From contig CABUDL010000001.1 of assembly GCA_902490335.1 (NCBI GenBank), positions 1-64,000 of the forward strand: a stretch of 64,000 nt of DNA, read 5' to 3'. Below the pieces are notes generated by a model that ran no database searches, was not told the DNA's origin, and was given only the letters and a program-made list of their open reading frames with translations. This DNA comes from an uncultured Clostridium sp. GTDB taxonomy: Bacteria; Bacillota; Clostridia; Oscillospirales; Ruminococcaceae. A program made the position numbers and the translations under genes. Shown here piece after piece: positions 33,537 through 42,852 of this stretch (its first letter is position 1; the number at the start of each line of letters is the position of its first letter).

Positions 33537-33551
33537 GGAGGAAAAGGTTCA

Positions 33552-33737
33552 GTGGCTAAAACATCGAAAAAGGTAAGTCAGAAAAGAACACCTAAATACT
33601 CTACTCGCGCATATAATAGATGCAAAATCTGCGGCAGACCACACGCATATCTTCGCAAATTCGGCATTTGCAGAATTTGCTTCAGAGAGCTGGCTTACAA
33701 AGGTCAGATCCCTGGCGTGAAAAAGGCGAGCTGGTAA
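33552..33737 (+). CDS. rpsN: 30S ribosomal protein S14, zinc-binding (type Z)
   Basis: 61 aa, GTG start at 33552. The C-x2-C ... C-x2-C zinc site (CKICGRPHAYLRKFGICRIC) marks the Zn-dependent form, normal in the spc operon of Firmicutes. Confidence 0.97.
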   Translation: MAKTSKKVSQKRTPKYSTRAYNRCKICGRPHAYLRKFGICRICFRELAYKGQIPGVKKASW

Positions 33738-33761
33738 GCACGAGCAAAGGAGGTTGACGTC

Positions 33762-34160
33762 ATGCAAATTACTGATAAAATCGCTGATATGCTGACTCGT
33801 ATCAGAAACGCAAATGCAGCGAAACATGACACGGTTGATGTTCCATCTTCCAACATGAAGAAAGCAATTGCACAGATTCTCCTGGATGAGGGATACATCA
33901 AAGGCTTCCAGATTGTAGACGATGGTAAGCAGGGAGTTATCCGTATCACCCTTAAATACGGTCTGGGCAAAGAGCCTGTTATCACAGGTCTGCGTAGAGT
34001 TTCCAAACCGGGACTGCGCATTTACACCAGCTGCAAGGAAATGCCGAAAGTTATGAACGGCATGGGTATCGCAATCATGTCCACTCCAAAGGGCATCATG
34101 ACCGACAGACAGGCTCGCGTAGAGAATGTCGGCGGCGAAGTCCTTGCATTTGTTTGGTAA
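33762..34160 (+). CDS. rpsH: 30S ribosomal protein S8
   Basis: 132 aa, MQITDKIADMLTRIRNANAA start, C-terminal ARVENVGGEVLAFVW. In E. coli S8 is the spc-operon autoregulator; whether so here is unknown. Confidence 0.98.
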   Translation: MQITDKIADMLTRIRNANAAKHDTVDVPSSNMKKAIAQILLDEGYIKGFQIVDDGKQGVIRITLKYGLGKEPVITGLRRVSKPGLRIYTSCKEMPKVMNGMGIAIMSTPKGIMTDRQARVENVGGEVLAFVW

Positions 34161-34175
34161 GGAGGTGCAAGATAA

Positions 34176-34718
34176 ATGTCTCGAATTGGTAGAAAACCTG
34201 TCGTGATTCCTGCAGGAGTTGAAGTGACCATGGACGGTAACACTGTAACCGTAAAAGGTCCAAAAGGCACCCTGACAAGAACTTTCCACAACAGAATGAA
34301 CATCGCAGTTGAGAACAACGAAATCGTTGTTACCAGACCAAGCGATGACAAAGAAGACAGAAGCTTACATGGCCTTACCAGAACACTGATCTCCAACATG
34401 GTAGAAGGTGTTACCACCGGCTTCAAAAAAGAGCTGGAAATCAACGGTGTTGGTTACAGAGCTTCTAAAGAGGGCAAAAACCTGGTTATGGTCCTGGGCT
34501 ACTCCCACAAGGTAGTAATGCCTGAGATCGAAAACATCAGCATTGAAGTACCAGGTCCTAACAAGATCATCATCAGCGGCCCAGACAAACAGGTCGTTGG
34601 ACAGTTTGCAGCTAAAGTTCGTGAAAAACGCAAACCAGAGCCATATAAGGGCAAAGGTATTAAGTACGTTGACGAAGTTATCATCCGCAAGGAAGGTAAA
34701 GCTGGTAAAGGTAAATAA
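34176..34718 (+). CDS. rplF: 50S ribosomal protein L6
   Basis: 180 aa, MSRIGRKPVVIPAGVEV and the C-terminal RKPEPYKGKGIKYVDE motif near the GTPase-associated centre. Confidence 0.98.
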   Translation: MSRIGRKPVVIPAGVEVTMDGNTVTVKGPKGTLTRTFHNRMNIAVENNEIVVTRPSDDKEDRSLHGLTRTLISNMVEGVTTGFKKELEINGVGYRASKEGKNLVMVLGYSHKVVMPEIENISIEVPGPNKIIISGPDKQVVGQFAAKVREKRKPEPYKGKGIKYVDEVIIRKEGKAGKGK

Positions 34719-34737
34719 TTAAAGGGAGTGAATCGAA

Positions 34738-35097
34738 ATGGTGAAAAAGCTTGATAGCAACGCAGCTAGACTCAAAAGACACAAAAGAGTCAGAGCTAAG
34801 ATCAGTGGCACACCTGAGCGTCCACGCCTCAACGTATTCCGCTCCGCAAAACATATCTATGCCCAGATTATTGACGACGTTACCGGAACCACTCTGGTAA
34901 GCGCATCTTCAATGGATAAAGGTTTTGAAGGTTTTGGCGGTAACAAGGAAGCAGCTGGCAAAGTTGGCAAAAACATTGCGAGCAAAGCTCTCGAGAAGGG
35001 TATTTCCGAGGTCGTATTCGACCGCAGCGGTTACATCTATCATGGTCGTGTAAAAGAGCTGGCTGAAGCAGCCCGCGAAGGCGGCCTCAAATTCTAA
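34738..35097 (+). CDS. rplR: 50S ribosomal protein L18
   Basis: 119 aa 5S-rRNA-binding protein; RLKRHKRVRAKISGTPERPRL and FDRSGYIYHGRVKELAEAAREGGLKF. Confidence 0.98.
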   Translation: MVKKLDSNAARLKRHKRVRAKISGTPERPRLNVFRSAKHIYAQIIDDVTGTTLVSASSMDKGFEGFGGNKEAAGKVGKNIASKALEKGISEVVFDRSGYIYHGRVKELAEAAREGGLKF

Positions 35098-35112
35098 CGA
35101 GGAGGGATACTT

Positions 35113-35613
35113 TTGACTCGCATTGACGCTTCTACACTCGAACTGAGTGAAAAAGTAGTAGCCATCAACCGTGTAGCTAAAACGGTTAAGGGCGGCCGTG
35201 TCATGAAGTTTGCAGCGCTGGTAGTTGTTGGCGACGGCAACGGCATCGTTGGCTTTGGCACTGGCAAGTCCGCAGAGGTACCGGACGCAATCAGAAAAGG
35301 TATCGAGGACGCAAAGAAAAACCTGATCAGAGTTTCTCTGAAAGGTACCACTATTCCACACGAAATCATCGGCGAGTTCGGCGCAGGCCGCGTTCTGATG
35401 AAACCTGCTCCACAGGGTACCGGCGTTATCGCTGGCGGTCCTGTCCGTGCAGTACTGGAGACCGTTGGCATTAAGGACATCCGTACCAAATGTCTGCGCT
35501 CCAACAACCCAACCAACGTAGTAAACGCAACCATCCAGGGTCTGGCTTCCCTGAGAAGCGCTGAAGAGGTTGCAGCTATCCGCGGTAAAACAGTAAAAGA
35601 GATTCTTGGTTAA
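35113..35613 (+). CDS. rpsE: 30S ribosomal protein S5
   Basis: 166 aa with a TTG start at 35113 behind GAGGAGGG; no ATG lies nearby in frame. Conserved VVGDGNGIVGFGTGKSAEVPDAI. The weak start codon may lower its initiation rate in the operon. Confidence 0.96.
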   Translation: MTRIDASTLELSEKVVAINRVAKTVKGGRVMKFAALVVVGDGNGIVGFGTGKSAEVPDAIRKGIEDAKKNLIRVSLKGTTIPHEIIGEFGAGRVLMKPAPQGTGVIAGGPVRAVLETVGIKDIRTKCLRSNNPTNVVNATIQGLASLRSAEEVAAIRGKTVKEILG

Positions 35614-35627
35614 GGGAGGAAGCAGCT

Positions 35628-35807
35628 ATGGCAAACCTGAAAATCAAACTGGTTCGCGGCTTCCAGGGCCGCAAGGACGACCAGATTGCTACCGCTCTTT
35701 CCCTTGGACTGAGAAAGATCGGCAACGAGGTTATCCAGCCGGATAATGCAGCCACCAAAGGCAAAATCAAAAAGATTTCCCACCTCGTAGAGGTAACCGA
35801 AGCTTAA
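35628..35807 (+). CDS. rpmD: 50S ribosomal protein L30
   Basis: 59 aa from ATG 35628 behind GGGAGGA to TAA 35807. Reads MANLKIKLVRGFQGRKDDQ and ends HLVEVTEA, the bacterial L30 pattern. Lies between rpsE and rplO as expected. Confidence 0.96.
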   Translation: MANLKIKLVRGFQGRKDDQIATALSLGLRKIGNEVIQPDNAATKGKIKKISHLVEVTEA

Positions 35808-35828
35808 CAAGAGGAGGTGCAGCGAACA

Positions 35829-36269
35829 ATGAAATTGCACGAACTTTCCCCGGCTCCCGGCTCTACAAAAAAAGCTTACCGTGTAGGCAGAGGTGCGGGT
35901 TCCGGTAATGGTAAAACAGCAGGTAAAGGACACAAGGGCCAGAAGGCTCGTTCCGGCGGCGGTGTAAGACCAGGCTTTGAAGGCGGTCAGATGCCTCTGC
36001 AGAGACGTATTCCTAAGAGAGGCTTCAACAACATCTTCGCAAAACAGTTTGCTATCGTAAACGTAAGCGATTTGGAAAAATTTGACAACGATACCGTTGT
36101 TACCGAAGAACTTCTCGTCCAGACCGGCCTGGTTAAAAAAGCACTTGACGGTGTTAAAGTATTGGGCAACGGCGAACTGAGCAAAAAGCTCACCGTGAAT
36201 GTTACAGCATTCTCCGCTTCTGCCAAAGAAAAGATTGAAAAGGCAGGCGGAAAGGCTGAGGTGATCTAG
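35829..36269 (+). CDS. rplO: 50S ribosomal protein L15
   Basis: 146 aa from ATG 35829 behind GAGGAGGTG; the ATG at 35817 overlaps that site. MKLHELSPAPGSTKKAYRVG and the basic glycine-rich N-terminal arm are typical. Confidence 0.97.
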   Translation: MKLHELSPAPGSTKKAYRVGRGAGSGNGKTAGKGHKGQKARSGGGVRPGFEGGQMPLQRRIPKRGFNNIFAKQFAIVNVSDLEKFDNDTVVTEELLVQTGLVKKALDGVKVLGNGELSKKLTVNVTAFSASAKEKIEKAGGKAEVI

Positions 36270-36270
36270 G

Positions 36271-37590
36271 ATGTTTGAAACCCTCAAAAATGCCTGGAAA
36301 TTGCCTGACCTGAAAAAAAGAATCTGCTTCACTGTGATGATCATTGTCATCTTCCGTTTTGGAGCGGCGCTTCCGGTTCCGTTCCTGGACGCTTCGGTGA
36401 TGCAGGGCTTTGGTGATGGAAACCTGTTGGGATTCTTGAATATGCTGACCGGCGGCGCGTTCCAGAACGCAACCCTGTTCGCACTTTCGATTTCCCCGTA
36501 CATCACCGCCAGCATCGTTGTGCAGCTGTTGGCTGTTGCAATCCCGGCTCTGGAACAGATGGCCAAAGAAGGCGCTGAGGGCCGAAAGAGACTGAACAAG
36601 ATTTCCCGATATGTCACCATTGGTCTGGCGTTGATCCAGTCCTTTGGTTACTATCAGTTGCTCAACCGCCGCGGTGCGGTTGTAGACGGCGGAAATGCTT
36701 TTGGCAACTTCCTGCTGGCTACCACCATCGTTCTGATGTTCACCGCAGGTTCTATGATCTGTGTGTGGTTGGGCGAACAGATCGATGAAAAGGGAATCGG
36801 CAACGGTATCTCGATGATCCTGTTTGCCGGTATCGTTTCCAGAGGTCCATCTGTTGTACTGACCATGTGGCAGTATCTGGTACTGGGTTACCAGGGTCTC
36901 AAGGCAGGCAGCACCGGAACCGGTCTGAGATATATGATCGGTATCCCGGTACTTGTAGTTATCTTTGTTATTATGATCGGCTTCATCGTTCTGATGACAA
37001 AAGCAGAGCGCAGAATTCCGATTCAGTATGCAAAACGTGTTGTTGGTCGCAAGATGTACGGTGGACAGTCCAGCTACATCCCGGTCAACGTAAACATGTC
37101 CGGCGTTATGCCAATCATCTTTGCAAGCTCCCTGATGGCAATTCCTGGAACCATTGCTGCTTTCGTTGAACCGAAAGAGGGTTCCTTCTGGGCAAAGTTT
37201 GTACAGATTTTTAACTACAACAGTGGTTTTTATGCATTTTTGTATTTCATCCTGATCATTGCCTTTGCTTATTTCTATGTTGCTATCCAGTACAATCCTG
37301 TCGAGATGGCAAACAACCTTAGAAAGAACAACGGCGCAATTCCAGGTATTCGTCCTGGAAAACCAACTTCAGACTTTATCGCAAGAATCATCTCCAAGGT
37401 CACACTGATCGGCGCGATGTTCTGTGCGGTAGTCGCAATCCTTCCAATCGGTATCGCAGCCCTCACCGGCATTCAGGGCGTATCGCTGGGAGGTACCACC
37501 ATCATCATTATCGTCGGCGTTGCACTGGATACAGTCAAACAGCTGGAATCTGAAATGATGATGCGTCACTATAAAGGTTTCCTGGAATAA
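36271..37590 (+). CDS. secY: Protein translocase subunit SecY
   Basis: 439 aa, ten hydrophobic segments, forming the SecYEG export channel. Motifs include LLGFLNMLTGGAF (plug region) and the cytoplasmic loop VEMANNLRKNNGAIPGIRPGKPT. Starts one base after the rplO stop. Confidence 0.98.
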   Translation: MFETLKNAWKLPDLKKRICFTVMIIVIFRFGAALPVPFLDASVMQGFGDGNLLGFLNMLTGGAFQNATLFALSISPYITASIVVQLLAVAIPALEQMAKEGAEGRKRLNKISRYVTIGLALIQSFGYYQLLNRRGAVVDGGNAFGNFLLATTIVLMFTAGSMICVWLGEQIDEKGIGNGISMILFAGIVSRGPSVVLTMWQYLVLGYQGLKAGSTGTGLRYMIGIPVLVVIFVIMIGFIVLMTKAERRIPIQYAKRVVGRKMYGGQSSYIPVNVNMSGVMPIIFASSLMAIPGTIAAFVEPKEGSFWAKFVQIFNYNSGFYAFLYFILIIAFAYFYVAIQYNPVEMANNLRKNNGAIPGIRPGKPTSDFIARIISKVTLIGAMFCAVVAILPIGIAALTGIQGVSLGGTTIIIIVGVALDTVKQLESEMMMRHYKGFLE

Positions 37591-37618
37591 TCAATTTCCA
37601 GAAAGGGGATCTGTTATT

Positions 37619-38269
37619 ATGAACATCATACTTCTCGGAGCGCCCGGAGCCGGAAAAGGCACCCAGGCGGAAAAAATCTGTGAGTATTGTCATATTCCTC
37701 AGATCAGTACCGGCAATATCATCCGCGCAGCAATGAAAAACGGAACAGAGGCTGGTAAAAAGGCACAAGAATTCGTTCATGCAGGAAAACTGGTGCCAGA
37801 TGCAGTAGTGATCGAAATGGTGAACGAACGTCTGAAACAGGATGATTGCAAAAACGGTTTTATCCTCGACGGCTTTCCACGCACCGTGCCGCAGGCACAG
37901 GCGCTCAAGGATATGGGTGTCGAGATCGATCATGTCATCGACATTGAGGTACCTGACGAAGTCATCATGCAGCGTCTGACCGGACGCAGAGTGTGCGCCG
38001 ATTGCGGCGCAACCTATCACATGGTCTACAACCCACCAAAGGTTCAGGACGTTTGTGACAAGTGCGGTCATGAGCTGATCATCCGCAAGGATGACCACCC
38101 GGATACTGTCAAAGACAGACTGCAGGTTTACCACGAACAGACCGAACCGCTCAAGGATTTTTATGAACAGCTCGGTCTTCTGTATATGATCGAGGGCACC
38201 AATCCGGTTGAGCAGGTGACCAAAGATACACTCAATGCGTTGGGAGTCAAGTCTGCTTTGGAGGGTTAA
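37619..38269 (+). CDS. adk: Adenylate kinase (zinc-lid form)
   Basis: Interconverts ATP + AMP and 2 ADP. 216 aa; P-loop GAPGAGKGTQ near residue 7, AMP-binding GFPRT, and a lid with four cysteines (C-A-D-C ... C-D-K-C) forming the structural zinc site seen in Gram-positive bacteria. Confidence 0.98.
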   Translation: MNIILLGAPGAGKGTQAEKICEYCHIPQISTGNIIRAAMKNGTEAGKKAQEFVHAGKLVPDAVVIEMVNERLKQDDCKNGFILDGFPRTVPQAQALKDMGVEIDHVIDIEVPDEVIMQRLTGRRVCADCGATYHMVYNPPKVQDVCDKCGHELIIRKDDHPDTVKDRLQVYHEQTEPLKDFYEQLGLLYMIEGTNPVEQVTKDTLNALGVKSALEG

Positions 38270-38274
38270 ACCCA

Positions 38275-39015
38275 ATGGTTGTACTCAAAACAAGCAAAGA
38301 ATTATCCGATATGAAACTTTCCTGCAAGATCAGCGCTCAGGCACTGAGGCTTGCGGGCGAGTTGATTAAACCAGGCGTGTCCACAGCGTATGTGGATAAA
38401 ATGCTCCACGAGTTCATTGTTTCTCAGGGAGCAAGACCGACCTTCCTGGGCTATGGCGGTTTTCCGGCAAGTGCCTGCATCTCCATCAACAACGAGGTGA
38501 TCCACGGAATCCCTTCCGAACGGATCATCCAGGACGGAGACATCGTCAGCGTCGATGTGGGCGCTGCCATCAACGGCTACACCGGAGACAATGCGGCAAC
38601 CTTTGCCGCAGGCCGCATCTCGGGGGAAGCGCAGAAGATCATGGACGTCACAAAGGAATGCCTTTGCAGGGCGATCCAGGCGGCGCAGCCTGGCAACAGG
38701 CTGGGCGACATCGGGCACGCGGTGCAGTCCTGCGCCGAAAGCTACGGCTTTGCGGTGGTCAGAGACTATGTGGGACATGGCGTCGGCAGGAAACTGCACG
38801 AAGACCCAGCAGTCCCCAATTACGGCACCCGGGGACATGGCCTCAAGCTGCTGCCGGGGATGACATTGGCAATCGAGCCGATGATCAACATAAAGGGCAG
38901 CGCAGTGGTGGTCAGACCCGACGGCACGGTGCTTACCAAAAGCGGAAGCCTTTCGGCTCACTTTGAACACACCGTCGCCATCACAGCCTCTGGACCGGTC
39001 ATTTTGACACGGTAG
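38275..39015 (+). CDS. map: Methionine aminopeptidase, type I
   Basis: 246 aa. Removes N-terminal Met from nascent chains. Metal ligands appear in SVDVGAAINGYTGDNAATF (Asp pair), GHGVGRKLHEDP (His) and LAIEPMINI / SAHFEHTVAIT (Glu). Lies 5 bp after adk. Confidence 0.97.
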   Translation: MVVLKTSKELSDMKLSCKISAQALRLAGELIKPGVSTAYVDKMLHEFIVSQGARPTFLGYGGFPASACISINNEVIHGIPSERIIQDGDIVSVDVGAAINGYTGDNAATFAAGRISGEAQKIMDVTKECLCRAIQAAQPGNRLGDIGHAVQSCAESYGFAVVRDYVGHGVGRKLHEDPAVPNYGTRGHGLKLLPGMTLAIEPMINIKGSAVVVRPDGTVLTKSGSLSAHFEHTVAITASGPVILTR

Positions 39016-39034
39016 ACAAAATGGGAGGACAGTG

Positions 39035-39280
39035 ATGATCAGACCAGGCTCCATCGTCAGACCGACGGCAGGACAGGACCAGGACCGGTATTTTGTGGTG
39101 CAAAGCATCGAAGGATGCTGGGTGCAGCTCTCGGACGGAAGAAAGCGCAAGCTGGAACATCCCAAGAGAAAAAAGCTGTGCCACATACAAGAAACCGGAG
39201 CGGTTTTGGAAGCTGCGGCGACGACCAATAAACAGCTCAGAAAAGCACTGAACAGTCTGGGTTTTGTCCGCACTCGATAA
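39035..39280 (+). CDS. KOW-domain RNA-binding protein (L14e/L27e-like)
   Basis: 81 aa. Starts MIRPGSIVRPTAGQDQDRYF with a KOW-like beta-barrel, then a basic stretch (GRKRKLEHPKRKKL). Such small proteins occur between map and infA in clostridia; possibly a ribosome-associated factor. The GTG at 39032 is an alternative start but sits too near the GGGAGGA site. Confidence 0.85.
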   Translation: MIRPGSIVRPTAGQDQDRYFVVQSIEGCWVQLSDGRKRKLEHPKRKKLCHIQETGAVLEAAATTNKQLRKALNSLGFVRTR

Positions 39281-39317
39281 GGGGCGGTCAAGCCAACGCC
39301 AAAAGGAGGTTTTTTAC

Positions 39318-39536
39318 TTGTCCAAGGAAGACGTAATCGAAATTGAAGGCAAGGTATTGGAAGCTTTGCCAAACGCTCAATTCAAAGTTGAGCTGCCAAA
39401 TGGCCATGTGATTTTAGCACACATCTCCGGCAAGCTGAGAATGAACTTTATCAGAATCCTTCCCGGGGACAAGGTGACTGTGGAGATGTCTCCATACGAC
39501 CTGCAGAAGGGCAGAATCACCTGGCGTTCCAAATAA
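39318..39536 (+). CDS. infA: Translation initiation factor IF-1
   Basis: 72 aa from a TTG at 39318 behind AAAGGAGG, which gives the exact family length and start (LSKEDVIEIEGKVLEALPNA). An ATG at 39264 would add an unconserved extension. OB-fold protein blocking the A site at initiation. Confidence 0.97.
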   Translation: MSKEDVIEIEGKVLEALPNAQFKVELPNGHVILAHISGKLRMNFIRILPGDKVTVEMSPYDLQKGRITWRSK

Positions 39537-39601
39537 ATCCAAGTAAAAGGGTAAAGAAGCTTTTTGAAGAAGAAGGCTTCATGACAAGGAGGTAGTTTCA
39601 A

Positions 39602-39715
39602 ATGAAAGTAAGACCTTCCGTTAAACCCATGTGCGAAAAATGCAAAATCATCAAACGCAAAGGACGCATTATGGTAATTTGCAGCAACCCGAAGCACAAA
39701 CAGCGTCAGGGCTAA
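39602..39715 (+). CDS. rpmJ: 50S ribosomal protein L36
   Basis: 37 aa from ATG 39602 behind AAGGAGG. MKVRPSVKPMCEKCKIIK with Cys-x2-Cys and a later Cys/His gives the zinc-binding form. Confidence 0.97.
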   Translation: MKVRPSVKPMCEKCKIIKRKGRIMVICSNPKHKQRQG

Positions 39716-39775
39716 TCGAAAACCGATAGCTCTTTGGGATATGCAAGACCTATATAATGGAGGTGCAACAAAAGT

Positions 39776-40144
39776 ATGGCTCGTATAGCTGGTGTAGACC
39801 TGCCTCGCGAGAAGCGGATCGAAATTGGACTGACCTATATCTACGGTATTGGAAGAAAGTCCGCAAACGACATCCTGGCAGCCACAGGTGTTAATCCTGA
39901 TGTCAGAGTAAAAGACATGGATGAGGATGACGTTACAAAGCTGAGAGATTACATTGATAAGAATTTTGTTGTTGAGGGTGACCTTCGTCGTGACGTTGCA
40001 CTCGACATCAAAAGACTGATTGAAATTGGATGCTACAGAGGCGTTCGTCATAGAAAGGGTCTGCCTGTAAGAGGACAGAGAACCAAGACCAATGCCCGCA
40101 CAAGAAAAGGTCCAAAGAAAACAATCGCTAACAAGAAGAAGTAA
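39776..40144 (+). CDS. rpsM: 30S ribosomal protein S13
   Basis: 122 aa, MARIAGVDLPREKRIEIGLTYI and GLPVRGQRTKTNARTRKGP. First of the alpha block rpsM-rpsK-rpsD-rpoA-rplQ. Confidence 0.98.
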   Translation: MARIAGVDLPREKRIEIGLTYIYGIGRKSANDILAATGVNPDVRVKDMDEDDVTKLRDYIDKNFVVEGDLRRDVALDIKRLIEIGCYRGVRHRKGLPVRGQRTKTNARTRKGPKKTIANKKK

Positions 40145-40162
40145 GGGGAGGGATATTGAGAA

Positions 40163-40567
40163 ATGGCTAAAGTTAACAACGGTAAGAAAGCCACCACACC
40201 AAGACGTCGTGAACGTAAAAATATTGAGCGCGGCGCTGCTCATATCCAGTCTACCTTTAACAATACCATTGTTACTATTACAGACACTCAGGGCAACGCA
40301 ATTTCCTGGGCAAGCGCAGGTGGTCTGGGCTTCAGAGGTTCCAGAAAATCCACCCCATTCGCAGCTCAGACCGCTGCTGAAACAGCTGCAAAGGCTGCCA
40401 TGATCCATGGACTGAAATCTGTAGAAGTATTTGTTAAAGGACCGGGCGCAGGACGTGAAGCTGCTATTCGTGCATTGCAGGCAGCAGGTCTGGAAGTAAA
40501 CATGATCAAAGATGTTACTCCAATCCCACACAACGGATGCCGTCCACCAAAGAGAAGAAGAGTGTAA
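40163..40567 (+). CDS. rpsK: 30S ribosomal protein S11
   Basis: 134 aa; HIQSTFNNTIVTITDTQGNA and C-terminal PIPHNGCRPPKRRRV. Confidence 0.98.
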   Translation: MAKVNNGKKATTPRRRERKNIERGAAHIQSTFNNTIVTITDTQGNAISWASAGGLGFRGSRKSTPFAAQTAAETAAKAAMIHGLKSVEVFVKGPGAGREAAIRALQAAGLEVNMIKDVTPIPHNGCRPPKRRRV

Positions 40568-40586
40568 TTAAGGAGGAACCAAAACT

Positions 40587-41180
40587 ATGGCAAAGAATAG
40601 ACAGCCAGTTCTCAAGCGTTGCAAAACGCTGGGCCTTTCCCCGGCCGTCCTTGGTTACTCCAAGGAGACCCGCCGCAATCCAAAGCAGATGCGCCGCAAA
40701 CAGTCTGAGTACGGTCTGCAGCTGAACGAAAAACAGAAGGTTAAATTCATCTACGGTGTTCTGGAAAAACAGTTCCGCGCTTACTATGAGAAAGCAGAAC
40801 GCAAACAGGGCGTAACCGGCGAAATCCTTCTGCAGGAGCTGGAGCGTCGTCTGGACAACGTTGCTTACCGCATGGGCTTTGCAAACACCCGTCGTGAAGC
40901 TCGCCAGCTGGTAGGTCACGGACACTTCACCGTAAATGGCCAGCGCGTTGACGTACCATCTTACCAGGTAAAACCAGGTGATGTGGTTGCAGTATGCGAG
41001 AAATCCCGCAACAGCACAAAGTTCAAGACCCTCGTTGAAGAGCTGGGCAAAAACCCAACTCCAAAGTGGATCGAAAAAGAAGCAGGCTCCTTTGAAGCTA
41101 AGATTGCTGCAATGCCAGCCCGTGACGACATCGACTACGAGGTAAATGAACAACTGATCGTTGAGTTGTACTCCAAGTAA
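40587..41180 (+). CDS. rpsD: 30S ribosomal protein S4 (zinc-free form)
   Basis: 197 aa with the S4 RNA-binding domain RRLDNVAYRMGFANTRREARQ and HGHFTVNGQRVDVPSY. The N-terminus lacks the four-Cys zinc cluster of C+ S4 (only one Cys, in LKRCKTLG). Confidence 0.97.
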   Translation: MAKNRQPVLKRCKTLGLSPAVLGYSKETRRNPKQMRRKQSEYGLQLNEKQKVKFIYGVLEKQFRAYYEKAERKQGVTGEILLQELERRLDNVAYRMGFANTRREARQLVGHGHFTVNGQRVDVPSYQVKPGDVVAVCEKSRNSTKFKTLVEELGKNPTPKWIEKEAGSFEAKIAAMPARDDIDYEVNEQLIVELYSK

Positions 41181-41324
41181 TAAGACGGGTATGCTTTCCA
41201 GATGGCAGAACGCTTTTTGGAAAGGTACCGCCGCTCTTATTGAGTTGGTGGACACAAGGAAATCAGCATGGGAACGCGAAAATAACGGCGGTCAGAAGGC
41301 CGCTGCCATTTAAGGGGGGTTAAA

Positions 41325-42323
41325 ATGGTAAAGATAATCGAACCAAAGATTGAGACCGCAGAACTTAAATCTGATGGAACATACGGCAGATTTGTTGTAG
41401 AACCGCTTGACAGAGGTTTTGGTACAACATTAGGCAACAGCCTCAGACGTGTGTTGCTCTCCTCGCTTCCTGGTGTTGCAGTCACATCGATTAAAATTGA
41501 TGGTGTACAACACGAATTCTCAACTATTGAGGGCGTGAAAGAGGACGTCACCGAGATCGTCCTGAACATCAAGGGGTTAACTGCAAAGCTTTATTGTGAC
41601 GGACCAAAGGTCGTTTACATCAATGCGGAAGGTGAAGGCGAGGTTACCGCTGGTTCTATCCAGTGTGATGCCGACGTCGAAATCCTGGACCCAAGTATGC
41701 ATATTGCAACACTGGGACCAAATGCAAGCCTGCGCATGGAGATCGTACTGGACAAAGGTCAGGGTTATGTTTCTTCTGAAAAGAACAAACAGATCGCCCG
41801 CGACAAGAGCAGCGACAAATCCATCCAGGACAAGACCCAGGTCGATAAGATGTCCCTGAACAAGATCTACATCGACAGTATCTATACCCCAGTACTGAAG
41901 GTAAACTATGCTGTTGACAACACTCGTGTTGAGCAGATCACCGACTATGACAAGCTGACTTTGGAAGTATGGACAGACGGCACCATCTCTGCAAAAGAGG
42001 CGGTCAGCCTTTCTGCAAAAATCCTGACCAAACAGCTCAATCACTTTGTTGACCTTTCCGAAGAGGTAAGCAACACAGAGATCATGGATACGCAGGAAGA
42101 CACCGGCAAGGAAAAAGCCCTTGAGATGACCATTGAGGAGCTGGATCTTTCGGTACGTGCGTTCAACTGCCTCAAACGTGCAGGCGTGAACACAGTAAGC
42201 GATCTGGTGACCAAGACACCAGATGAAATGATGAAGGTAAGAAACCTGGGCAAAAAGTCTTTGGAAGAAGTTCTTGCAAAGATCGATTCTCTGGGCTTCA
42301 GCCTGAACAAAAACGACGAATAG
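41325..42323 (+). CDS. rpoA: RNA polymerase alpha subunit
   Basis: 332 aa; N-terminal assembly domain (DRGFGTTLGNSLRRVLLSSLPG) and C-terminal DNA/activator-binding domain (LDLSVRAFNCLKRAGVNTVSDL), joined by an acidic linker. Start behind AAGGGGGG. The 144-bp gap upstream has no gene. Confidence 0.98.
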   Translation: MVKIIEPKIETAELKSDGTYGRFVVEPLDRGFGTTLGNSLRRVLLSSLPGVAVTSIKIDGVQHEFSTIEGVKEDVTEIVLNIKGLTAKLYCDGPKVVYINAEGEGEVTAGSIQCDADVEILDPSMHIATLGPNASLRMEIVLDKGQGYVSSEKNKQIARDKSSDKSIQDKTQVDKMSLNKIYIDSIYTPVLKVNYAVDNTRVEQITDYDKLTLEVWTDGTISAKEAVSLSAKILTKQLNHFVDLSEEVSNTEIMDTQEDTGKEKALEMTIEELDLSVRAFNCLKRAGVNTVSDLVTKTPDEMMKVRNLGKKSLEEVLAKIDSLGFSLNKNDE

Positions 42324-42365
42324 TTGAGATACATTCCACAATCCATTAAAAAGGAGTGAATTTGG

Positions 42366-42707
42366 ATGCCAGGCACCAGAAAACTCGGCAGAGCTACTGC
42401 GAACAGAACGGCTATGCTTCGAGCAATGGTAACTTTCCTGCTGGAAAACGGCAAGATCGAGACCACAGTTACAAGAGCAAAAGAAGTTAAGGCAATGACC
42501 GAAAAGATCATTACCAAGGCTAAGGAGAATGATCTGCATTCCAAGCGTCAGGTTTATTCTTATGTTACAAAGGAAACCGTCGCTAAAAAGGTTTTTGACG
42601 ACATTGCTCCAAAATATAAAGAGAGAAACGGCGGTTACTGCCGTATCATCAAGATTGGCCCACGCCGCGGCGACGCAGCTGAAATGGCAATCATCGAATT
42701 GATCTAG
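42366..42707 (+). CDS. rplQ: 50S ribosomal protein L17
   Basis: 113 aa, MPGTRKLGRATANRTAMLRAM. Last gene of the superoperon. Confidence 0.98.
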   Translation: MPGTRKLGRATANRTAMLRAMVTFLLENGKIETTVTRAKEVKAMTEKIITKAKENDLHSKRQVYSYVTKETVAKKVFDDIAPKYKERNGGYCRIIKIGPRRGDAAEMAIIELI

Positions 42708-42748
42708 GTTATCTGTTTTTGACAGATATTCCACCGGATATATCGATA

Positions 42749-42809
42749 TAACCGGTCCTGTTGTGTGCCGTTTTGCACAGCACACGACAGGAGTGGGGGA
42801 CCGGTATAA
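42749..42809 (+). terminator. Large hairpin after rplQ
   Basis: Outer ATAACCGGT/ACCGGTAT and inner CCTGTTGTGTGC / GCACACGACAGG (12 bp, one G-U). No T-tract follows, so it could be a transcript-end stabiliser rather than a classic terminator. Confidence 0.5.
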
Positions 42810-42819
42810 AAGAGCCCCC

Positions 42820-42848
42820 TTGACATCTGCAAAAACCTGTGCTATTAT
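42820..42848 (+). promoter_or_regulatory. Promoter of RNA candidate / nitroreductase gene
   Basis: TTGACA, 17-bp spacer, TATTAT. Confidence 0.8.
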
Positions 42849-42852
42849 GTAC

